From contig MU634301.1 of NCBI GenBank assembly GCA_026770595.1, forward strand, positions 1-13,431: DNA of 13,431 nucleotides. Direction: 5' to 3'. Below, piece after piece: positions 1 to 7,700 of this stretch. The translations under genes were made by a program, and so were the position numbers. Positions within the stretch are counted from its first letter, which is position 1. The number at the start of each line of letters is the position of its first letter. The stretch is from Ochromonadaceae sp. CCMP2298 (Eukaryota; Sar; Synurophyceae; Ochromonadales; Ochromonadaceae). The notes under the pieces were generated by a model. The model was not told the DNA's origin and did no database searches. It saw nothing but the letters and a program-made list of their open reading frames with translations.

Positions 1-627
1 GTGCAGGTGCGCCTGAACGTGATCTCCGGCCTGGATGCGATCAACAACGTCATCGGAGTGGACCTGCTCAGCCAGTCGCTGCTGCCGGCCATCACGGAGC
101 TGGCCAAGGACTCCAAGTGGCGGGTGCGTCTGGCCGTCATCGAGAACATGCCCATGCTGGCCAGGCAGCTAGGCGTGGACTTCCTGGACGCAAAGCTGCT
201 CGCTCTGTGCATGGTCTGGCTGGACGACCCAGTCTTCTCCATCCGGAAAGCCGCAGCAGAAAACCTGCAGAAGCTGGCAGACATATTTGGAGACGAGTGG
301 ACGCAACGTCAGATCTTGCCGCGCATCAAGGATCTGCACAAGAACGCCGCCTTCGCAAAGCGCATGACGGCTCTGTACGCGCTGCACGTGATGCTGGTGG
401 GCAGGTCGAGGACGCTGGCAGTAGAGTCGCTGTTCCCCATCATCCTCTCCATGACGGACGACCCGGTGCCCAATGTGCGCTTCACCGTGGCCAAGATATT
501 ATCCGAGGTGGCGCCTGCCTACAGCAACGAGAAGGCGCTGGCAGCCAAGATGAAGACCGAGCTCGCAAAACTAGCCACGGACTTTGACCGCGACGTCAGG
601 TTTTTCGCCGAGAAGGCCATTTCCTAG
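1..627 (+). CDS. PP2A-A: PP2A scaffold subunit A (PR65), C-terminal part
   Basis: This encodes the end of the HEAT-repeat scaffold that holds the catalytic C subunit and a variable B subunit in protein phosphatase 2A, in cytoplasm and nucleus. The 208 visible residues match the C-terminal third of animal and plant PR65 along their whole length. Recognisable stretches are VRLNVISGLD, LSQSLLPAITELA, KWRVRLAVIENMP, QLGVDF and DPVPNVRFTVAK. They correspond to about five of the family's fifteen HEAT repeats; full-length members have about 590 residues, so about 380 are missing to the left. The first codon (GTG) is not a start but an internal Val cut by the window edge. The stop TAG ends at 627, and the protein closes with FFAEKAIS, a few residues short of the animal C terminus. 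In the family this C-terminal region contacts the catalytic subunit. The seen sequence matches the family very well; expression and complex membership are inferred. Confidence 0.96.
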   Translation: MQVRLNVISGLDAINNVIGVDLLSQSLLPAITELAKDSKWRVRLAVIENMPMLARQLGVDFLDAKLLALCMVWLDDPVFSIRKAAAENLQKLADIFGDEWTQRQILPRIKDLHKNAAFAKRMTALYALHVMLVGRSRTLAVESLFPIILSMTDDPVPNVRFTVAKILSEVAPAYSNEKALAAKMKTELAKLATDFDRDVRFFAEKAIS

Positions 628-644
628 GAACGAACCATTTTGTG

Positions 645-661
645 TGTAAAAGTCAAATAAA
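645..661 (+). terminator. Poly(A) signals of the PP2A-A gene (TGTAA and AATAAA)
   Basis: TGTAA lies at 645-649, 18 nt after the stop codon, and a canonical AATAAA at 656-661. TGTAA is the usual poly(A) signal of green algae; AATAAA is the general eukaryotic one. Which is used cannot be told from sequence. Confidence 0.6.
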
Positions 662-861
662 TCTTTCTGTTCGTCGGCACGCCACTACTTTCTTCGCCGG
701 TCTACAGCACAGAAGGGGTCGGGCTGTTTAAGGCAAAACGGATCGGCGTCAAAAATGTTTGGTGATAAACTATTTAAAGGTAACGAAGGATAAATCTGCA
801 GTCTCAGTTGATGTGATTCTACTAGGCTAATTATCTCCATGTGTACAACCAGAACAGCATT

Positions 862-866
862 TTACA
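862..866 (-). terminator. Poly(A) signal of the SLC37-like gene (TGTAA)
   Basis: TGTAA on the minus strand begins 32 nt after the TGA stop of the transporter gene. It is the only copy on that strand between this gene and the convergent PP2A-A gene. No AATAAA is visible on this strand. Confidence 0.45.
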
Positions 867-897
867 CAGGTACAGTACGTCCATGCCACACCATGCC

Positions 898-2642
898 TCA
901 TACTTCGTCGTCGTCGGAGGCGGAGTGTGTGGATATGGACTGGTAGTTGCGGTGCAGCGCGCTGATGCTCACTGGACGCGGCGGCTCTACGGCAACGCGC
1001 GTCAGCTCCTTCCGAATCGCAGGGCTGAGCAGCAGCGTCCCCAGAACAATGCAGGCGGTGATCAGGTACCATACCACGCGCCACCCGTAGCGGGACTGCA
1101 GCGGGCCGATCATGATGAGGCCCATGGCTGCCACGATAGAGCCGGAGCCGTTGATGATGCCGGTCACTGCCATGAGGTCGTTACGCCCTGCGAGGCGGGA
1201 GTTCTCCGACAGGTCCACTGCCACCGCAGAGGTGATTATGTTGATCGGGCCGCCTATCAAGCACCCGATGACGGCGAGCAGCAGCAGCAGCGCGGGGGTG
1301 GGTTGCTGCGGCCAGGGCACTCCGTACTGCGCGAAGATTGCGAGGAAGGGGATCAGGGTCACCGTGAACAGAGCTATCACGCAAGCTCTGCGTCCGCCGA
1401 ACATGTCAGATAACGTCCCCACCAAGATTCCGCCTGCGTTGTTTCCGGACAGTGGGCATAGTAAGTTAGTCAGGGATTGTAAGAAGGTACAGCAACATCT
1501 GCACACGCCTACCTGGAATCATGCCGAGATCGTACACGATGGACACTAGGTTGCTCGTTCTGGGGCTGAAGTACTGAGAGAGGTAGAAGGGCAGCCAGAA
1601 GAAGATGGCGTAGTTGGCGAATTTGAACAGGCCGAACGCAAGCGAGTACTGCTTGACGTGCGGGATCTGGATGGCCTCCGTGAAAGTGATGTCTGCAGGC
1701 TCCCCCTGAGAACAGCAACAACAGCAGAGGACGGTTAGACAAGTGGGCAGAGGGGGTAGACAGTATACAAGGCGTACCTCCTGGTTCTCGATGGGATTGA
1801 AGTGCCCGGACAGCAAAGGGTTCTGCCGGAACTTCTCCAGACCTGCGACTCTCTCGGGACGTTCGGGCAGCATGGTGAGGCAGACGAAGCCCCATAAGCA
1901 GTTGGCGGCTGCGGGGATGATGAGCGCGAATGTCCACGGCATGGTGCTGGTGCTCAGAACGAGCCCCGCTAGAAGGGCTGCAACGATGTTGCCCACGTAT
2001 TGGTGACACACCCAGAGCCCGAATATGTACCCCCTGTTGAAGTGGACGAGCAGTATCTGTTAGTGAGAGTGGTCGCAAGATGGTGTGTCCTCGGACTCAC
2101 CTGTTCGCGTATCCGAACCAGTTGCTCATGATGGCAGTGTTAGCGGGCCCCCCCGTGGACTGCATCAGTCCGTGCAGCATCCAGATAGACTGCAGGAGAG
2201 AGAAGTGCAGGAGAGAGAAGTGTTAGTGGCGAACATCATGCAAAGGTCTGGGCGTTTCTCTCACCACCGGGAATCCGTAGCGCAGAATGGGGTTCTCCAG
2301 CTGCTCCTCCAGGCGAGCCCACACCGAAATGGCAAGAAGCAAGACGCAGAGCGAGGAGCCGAAGAGACCGATTGCCACGATGGCGGGGTACTGGTAGAGG
2401 GCGCCCACGCTTCCGGACTGGAAGCTCCCGATGGAATAGAAGAGCATGAACATCGTGTCCATGATACTTAACAGAGCTGGGTCGTAGTGTGCGTCCTCTT
2501 GCAGCTGCACTTTGAGACATGTATAGCTCTTCCTTGATAAATGCAGTAGCCCATAAGAAACGAATGTAATGTAGAACACTTGACTCTGCGAGCGCTTGTA
2601 TCTACCGGCCATCTGCATGGCCGCTTGGTAAGACCCTTTCAT
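898..2642 (-). CDS. SLC37-family sugar-phosphate/phosphate antiporter (MFS), five exons
   Basis: Exons, in order of translation, are 2642-2265, 2189-2101, 2033-1778, 1705-1513 and 1433-898. Together they make 1,452 nt, or 483 residues plus TGA, within the usual size of the family. SLC37 proteins are 12-helix major facilitator carriers of the organophosphate:phosphate antiporter group, which exchange sugar phosphates or glycerol-3-phosphate for phosphate. Visible family marks are HLSRKS in helix 1 (Arg37-Lys38, the phosphate-binding position of GlpT-like carriers), MSNWFGYANRGYIFGLW before helix 5, Lys269 in KFANYAIFFWLPFYL (helix 7), GTLSDMFGGRR at 311-321, and GGPINIITSAVAVDL plus INGSGSIVAAMG in the C half. 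All four joins restore family sequence across the junction. The ATG at 2642 gives a short polar N terminus before helix 1. Oddly, the N-half copy of the GDR..R loop is replaced by GALYQYPAI, around residues 83-91. The acidic tail ends in SASDDDEV. Substrate and membrane (ER, plastid or plasma membrane) cannot be told from sequence. The gene is convergent with PP2A-A and divergent from the DRC5-like gene. Confidence 0.9.
1434..1512 (-). other. Intron 4 of the SLC37-like gene (79 nt)
   Basis: The donor is GTAGGC and the acceptor ACGCAG. The intron is phase 1 and restores DLGMIPGGILVGTLSD, the helix 7-9 region of SLC37 proteins. A CTAAC motif lies at 1465-1469. Confidence 0.9.
1706..1777 (-). 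other. Intron 3 of the SLC37-like gene (72 nt, in frame and stop-free)
   Basis: The donor is GTACGC and the acceptor TCTCAG, phase 0, with a CTAAC motif at 1734-1738. Its 24 codons contain no stop. Retention would insert a Leu/Cys-rich peptide into the central cytoplasmic loop, where the family has no matching sequence. That mismatch, the branch motif and the pyrimidine tract support removal. Confidence 0.8.
2034..2100 (-). other. Intron 2 of the SLC37-like gene (67 nt)
   Basis: The donor is GTGAGT and the acceptor CAACAG. The intron is phase 2: AG and G join to the Arg of YANRGY, a conserved SLC37 motif. A CTAAC branch motif lies at 2059-2063, about 25 nt from the acceptor. Confidence 0.9.
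2190..2264 (-). other. Intron 1 of the SLC37-like gene (75 nt)
   Basis: The donor is GTGAGA (5' end at 2264) and the acceptor CTGCAG (ending at 2190), phase 0. A CTAAC branch-point motif lies at 2222-2226. The pyrimidine tract is a perfect 15-bp tandem duplication (2191-2205 and 2206-2220). An alternative donor 3 nt upstream would also keep the frame and drop one Val, but GTGAGA is the better match. Confidence 0.85.
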
Positions 2643-3066
2643 TCGAAGCGTCGCCGTGCTGTCCGCCTTCGAGACGCACTAACAGGAGGAGGTGCCCGCA
2701 ACGGAAGTGAAGGCCAAGAGGGGGGCAATGCCTGAAGATTCGCGTGTGTTCGCAACTTCAAACTGCCAATGCACGCGCATCGTCATCCCTCCCATCTTTC
2801 GCCCCGAGGTCTTCCGAAACCTTTTCGAAGACCTGAAGATCGCCAATTCCCAAGATCCTCTGTGTAACAGTGTAAGTTACGTAAGTTACCGGTATTGTTG
2901 ATGTGCAAAACGAAACGGCTTTTGGCACCTCCTGGACCTCGAGAATTGAGTTGTGAGTGTGTCTTCGCAGGGGTCTCGCAGCAGAGGCTCCACACTGCAG
3001 CAGAATCGAGTGTAAGCTCTACCACTGAGACGGTCGCTTTTCTACTCTCCTCTCTCGCCTGCTGTC
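2643..3066. promoter_or_regulatory. Shared upstream region of the divergent SLC37-like and DRC5-like genes
   Basis: The 424 bp between the two start codons must hold both promoters and both 5'UTRs. CCAAT pentamers occur on the plus strand at 2766-2770 and 2843-2847. No clear TATA box is visible. A 9-bp unit, GTAAGTTAC, is repeated at 2872-2880 and 2881-2889 and looks like a duplicated splice donor. With the acceptor-like GTCTTCGCAG ending at 2970 it suggests a 5'UTR intron of about 90-99 nt in the DRC5-like gene. No CTAAC motif supports that intron, so it is tentative. Confidence 0.4.
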
Positions 3067-4371
3067 ATGGCGATCAGATGCGGGTACACGGTTGGTCGAA
3101 ACACGGGCGAGTCGTCATTGAGCGACCAACTGCGTATCTACAAGCCGCGCCTTGCCCCGAAAGAGGAGAAGAAGCCCTCGAGCCGGCCACCTAATCCGGC
3201 GCACGAAAAGCTTTCAACCAAATGTATTAGAGTCGTGGTGGAGAACTTCGATGACCGACCAGTCACCGAGGTCATCCCTCCTCCGCAGATGGCAGAAATC
3301 ACAAAGCTGCTCAGTACAAACCTCTCGCCGCTTATAGGTGCAAAATATATATACAATGAAAGCTACTGGAAGCGCTGTTGCGTGGACAAGTACGGCTGGC
3401 ACAATTGCCACCTGAACGAGCACAACCTGTTGTGGAAGCAGCTGTACTTCGAGAAGCTGCTGCAGGAGACGTTGGAGGACTTCGACGCAGTCACGGAGGA
3501 CGTGGAGCACGTCTACGAGCTCATTGACGCCTCAATGGACTACATATACACCCTGACCTTCAGGCAATTGCCCAGCCACATCGAGCTGTTCGAGATGTGC
3601 GACATGCTGCCCAACATCACCAAGCTGGACATCGCCTACGGGGTGAAGAAGATCGGCATGAACTACGAGCGCATGCTCTTCGGCATGAAGATATCCGACG
3701 CCACCTCACTAGCCAAGATTTTCGACTGCTCGGACACGCTGACGACGGTGATATTGGCGGGCAACATGATCGACGACGACCTGCTGCGCATGCTGATGAC
3801 CGGGCTGATCAAGAACAACACCATCACGCACCTGGACGTCTCGCACAACAAAATCACCAACCATGGCGCTCGCCTGCTGTCCAAGTTGCTGGGTGAGAAT
3901 AGCGTGCTGAGCACGTTGAACCTTGCGGACAACCAGATCCACGCGGAGGGGGGCAGGTACCTGGCCAGAGGCCTGCGAGAGAACGACTCGCTGCTGCAGC
4001 TGAACCTGCGCCTCAACCGACTCACAGACGAAGGCGCATCGCTGCTGCTGGAGGGGCTCAGGGACAACGTCAACCTGATCGAGCTGAACCTGGGCTCCAA
4101 TGGCGCGGGCTCCCAGGCGGCGCAGATTCTGTTCTCGATTGTGCGCGACCCAGACCACAGCCTGCAGGTGCTGGACGTGTCGGGCAACGAGTTCAGCGCA
4201 GAGCACTTCGAGCAGATGCGCCTCGCCATGGCCAGCAACGGCACCCTCACGTCGCTAGATATGCGCAGGAACCCTGGCTATGACGAGGCGGAGGCGGCGG
4301 TGGCGGAGCTGGAGAAGATCGTGCACGCGAACGAGTACCGAGCGCGCACTGCTGGGGGCGCCCACCCGTGA
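3067..4371 (+). CDS. DRC5: DRC5/TCTE1-like leucine-rich-repeat protein of the nexin-dynein regulatory complex
   Basis: This is a single-exon gene for 434 residues. DRC5 (TCTE1 in mammals, FAP155 in Chlamydomonas) is a leucine-rich-repeat subunit of the nexin-dynein regulatory complex, which links outer doublets of the 9+2 axoneme and tunes dynein sliding. The N-terminal 90 residues are basic and proline-rich and then conserved, with the family block YWKRCC at 100-105. From about residue 180 to 415 run six to eight ribonuclease-inhibitor-type repeats: THLDVSHNKITNHGARLL, STLNLADNQIHAEGGRYLA, LQLNLRLNRLTDEGASLL and IELNLGSNGAG. The opening LDIAYGVKKIGMNYE and the NLRLN repeat strongly recall TCTE1. 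It ends with a short Glu/Ala helix. The ATG at 3067 is the first in frame and is followed by a well-formed N terminus. Other ribonuclease-inhibitor-type proteins are possible, but the non-repeat blocks favour DRC5. The family match is recalled, not searched. Confidence 0.85.
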   Translation: MAIRCGYTVGRNTGESSLSDQLRIYKPRLAPKEEKKPSSRPPNPAHEKLSTKCIRVVVENFDDRPVTEVIPPPQMAEITKLLSTNLSPLIGAKYIYNESYWKRCCVDKYGWHNCHLNEHNLLWKQLYFEKLLQETLEDFDAVTEDVEHVYELIDASMDYIYTLTFRQLPSHIELFEMCDMLPNITKLDIAYGVKKIGMNYERMLFGMKISDATSLAKIFDCSDTLTTVILAGNMIDDDLLRMLMTGLIKNNTITHLDVSHNKITNHGARLLSKLLGENSVLSTLNLADNQIHAEGGRYLARGLRENDSLLQLNLRLNRLTDEGASLLLEGLRDNVNLIELNLGSNGAGSQAAQILFSIVRDPDHSLQVLDVSGNEFSAEHFEQMRLAMASNGTLTSLDMRRNPGYDEAEAAVAELEKIVHANEYRARTAGGAHP

Positions 4372-4705
4372 GAGGATTCGCCGCCGCAGCTAGGCCCTAG
4401 TAGAACATTTTGTAACCAATAATTCATGTCCCGATAGTTCTTAAACGCTCTTATAAACTATAAGTTCTGTATTGAAGTGGAAAACCTGGGAACAGGGGAC
4501 GAAGTTCCCGGGAAAATGTTGGCGGTTACGGATCACCCCAAATCAACATGAGCTGACATCCTTGTGGATTGGGATTGGGCCTGCCTCTCTCGTGCCCGCA
4601 CTATAATCGTGGGTCTGGCCTCTGCCAGGGATCCGTGTGAACGCACACAGCCATGTGGAGCAAGTGACCACCATCTTAGCAAGGGAGAGACTCCTTCACA
4701 TTCAG
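4372..4705 (+). promoter_or_regulatory. DRC5-like 3' flank and probable promoter of the armadillo-like gene
   Basis: The left part is the A/T-rich 3' end of the DRC5-like gene. Further right, two inverted CCAAT boxes (ATTGG) sit at 4568-4572 and 4574-4578, about 30 nt before a TATA-like TATAAT at 4602-4607 and about 100 nt before the ATG at 4706. That spacing suits a core promoter. A 9-bp stem with a 10-nt loop occupies 4485-4512. Promoter activity is inferred from motifs alone. Confidence 0.35.
4411..4415 (+). terminator. Poly(A) signal of the DRC5-like gene (TGTAA)
   Basis: TGTAA starts 40 nt after the TGA stop, in an A/T-rich stretch that contrasts with the GC-rich coding sequence. No AATAAA is present nearby. 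Confidence 0.55.
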
Positions 4706-7700
4706 ATGGCGACGAAGCATCTCTCGCAGGAAGAGCAGGCTCAGTACGACAAGGTTCGTGTTGCTGACGCACCTGTTACGAGTTAGTTGGGGGACTGGGA
4801 AGGAGTGAGGAGTAGGGGGGTTGAGGTTAGGGGTCAGTGTATATAACCCCCTGTCTCTATTAAACTCAGTGTATAGTATCCTACCCCTACTGCCTCGTGC
4901 TAGTGCTGCTAACCCCCCAACCTCCACAATCATGGCCTACAGATGATGGGCGGGAGCGTTACCGATCGCACCCAGTTTCTGGGCAAGGAGTCCAACGCGT
5001 ATCGCAAGGCGACCGGCATGGCTCCCGTGACTCGGGACCAGATGGAGAGCCACAACAAGTTCATCCACCAGCTGGGCGCGGACGTGCTTAAGTCCCGCTA
5101 CGATGAGGAGAAGTCGAGGCAGCTGGACCTGGAGGCGCTGGCTCGGAAGCGCATCAAGGTGGTCAAGATCCTGCGCCGGAAGATCCGCGTGGCGGACATG
5201 GAGGACGGCGGCGTGTCCATCACCATGGACCAGGAGTGGGACACCAGCACGTGGAACGAGGAGCTGATCCACGCTGGCTGCGACGCGCTGATGATGATCT
5301 TCTACGGACAGGGCGCGGCCGAGGACACCTTGCGCAAGGACCGTGCCCTGCAGATGCTGGGTAAGCTGATCTACAGGCACAAGGAGGCGGAGGACCACCT
5401 GCGCAAGAACATCGAAGCCATGCTCTCCCGAGCCACGATGCGCTTGATCAAGGGGGGTCGGGCCACAGCCATGCTGGACGTGCACTACGTGTTCTCCTCG
5501 CTCAAGGAGAACTTCACATTCGAACTGTCGCACTGCAACTACAACGGCCGAGCCTTCGAGATGCTCATGCAGGAGGCGCGGCTGGCAGCCATGCTCATCC
5601 AGGACGCCTTCCGCGCCTCCAGACAGCGCTTGCGCATCAAGGCCGCCGTGATGCTGCCCATACACGCGGGCTTCGGCTCCCACGAGGAGGTGCACGCAGA
5701 GCAGCTGAGACTGGTGGCCCGGCGCTCGATGGACCTGCGCGCGCAGTGGCTGAGCCTGCACATGTTCCACAAGAAGAGCATTATCCAGCAGCACGGGGGC
5801 ATGCGGGGCCCCATCCAGATCGGCGTGAACTACACCCAGGAGATCATTTGCATCATGGCGCACCTCATCAGCCCCACCGCGGGCAAATTCGCACACGGGA
5901 ACCGCGAAGACATCGTGCGGGCGCACGGCTGCGTGATGCTCACCACCTTCCTGGCCAACGCGCAGGGCCCCTTCTGCCGCGAGACAGCCTACCTGCTCTC
6001 CTACCTGGCCAAGGTGTGGGAGGGCTTCCTGCCCGTCGTGTCCACCGGCTGCATCGACTCCGCAGTGCGCGCCATGCGGTTCCTGCGCACCGCGCACTCC
6101 ATCGGGGACAAGGGCTACAAGCCCAAGAAGGCGGACAGGGTCTCTGCGCAGGAGGCGTACCTGGCCTGTCTGGGCATGATCACATACACTGCCGTGCATG
6201 CGGCAGGCATCTACCGCGCCTGCGTGGGCTACCGGTGCGTGGTGCCAGCGCACGAGGAGGTGGAGCGCGTGGACTACGCGGTAGTGGTGGGCTACCTGCT
6301 GCAGACGCCTGGGTACACCCAGCTGCGGCTAATGGACGAGGTCAAGGCCTACCTGGGCTACGACGTGCTGCTGCGGGAGCTGTCCGCCATCCTGTGCGGT
6401 ACAGAGACGGCGGTGGTGCTCGTGGCCGCCCTGCGCTGCCTGTTCACCATCCTGTGCACGGAGGCGCACCAGAAGACCGTGCACGAGGTGTGCGTGCTGC
6501 AGGGCATGCTCACCAGCCGCCTGGTCACCCTGCTGCACATGCAGGACGCGGGCGTGGGCAACCTGGCGCTGTGCGTGCTTCTGCAGATGTGCACCGAGCA
6601 CAAGTCGCGCCAGGACATGGTGCGCGTGCGCATCGACCAGATGCTGCTCTGCCGCGACCAGCACCTGCGCGCGAAGAAGAAGGGCGGCGAGTTGCTGCAG
6701 TACGCAGACCCCATCCTGCAGCGCAACATGGCCGTCACTGCTGCCCTGTGTCGGCAGTCCAACTGGCGCTACTACGACCCGCAGGTGCTGCCCGCAGTGC
6801 TCCAGGGCATCGTACCGCTCACCAACAACAACGTGATGCTGCGGCCGAAGGACACGGCCATGGCGGAGGCGGTCAGCGCGGGTGTGAGCACCACCAGCAC
6901 CATTGGGTCGGCCTTCGACGAGAAAGCGGTGCGGCACACTTTGTACCTGGATCTGCTGCGTACCATGCGCATCTCTGCGGACATCAGCGACGACCAGGCG
7001 GAGAGCATGAGCATCGCCGACTGGGTGGTGGTGCCCAACAACGACCCTTGCTGCATGGGCATGTCCAAGGCCGCAGCCAAGTTCGGCGCGAAGGCGCTGG
7101 TGGACTTCATATGCCACCCAGACGACGCCAACTACTACGAAACACTGCCCCTGGAGGAGTCCTCCGCCTCGTGCAACCTGCTGGAGGGCCTCTCCGCAGA
7201 CCCTGCCGCCGCGCGCGCTGCCTTCTCCCCCGGCGTGGTAAACTTCATGTCCAAGTACGTGTACCTGCTGAAGTACCTGTTCCTAGGCAAGACCATGCAG
7301 AACGCGCAGATAATGGTGCTGCTCAACGGAGTCAGCAGCGCAGCCCTCGCCCTGGGCAGGTTCGCCGATGCCTGCAAGGGAGAGCCCGCCCTGGTGGGGG
7401 AGTACGTGCGAGTGGCCCGCCATACGGAGCTGCTCACCACTGTGCTCTTCTTCGTGAACACGCTGTCCGTGCAGCATCCGAAGCTGGGACCGGAGACGCA
7501 CGAGCTGCAGAAGGCCGTGGGCGTGGGCTGTCTGGACTTCCTGAACATGTACGCAGGCATGGTTCTCACAGCGACAGCGGCGAGGCAGGCCCCCTCTGTC
7601 ACCTCTGTCAGCGCCTACTCCAGGAGTGCGCCTGTTCAGGCAGTCGCAGTCGCAGACCTCTACCCTGCCGGCTTGGCTGTCGTCAACGTAAGTCCCTGCC

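Noticed and set aside
841-1549. Plus-strand frames opposite the transporter's last exons
   Set aside because: They are antisense shadows; the minus strand carries clear SLC37 sequence over the same bases.
4943-4945. ATG at 4943 as start of the armadillo-like protein
   Set aside because: It directly follows a good acceptor with a CTAAC branch motif 30 nt upstream, and a coding-like exon precedes it. Kept only as the fallback.
4937-6253. A 438-codon open frame on the minus strand
   Set aside because: It lies wholly antisense to the armadillo-like exon 2, has shadow-type composition (His/Val/Gln/Leu-rich) and matches no family. GC-rich coding sequence often leaves such frames open.
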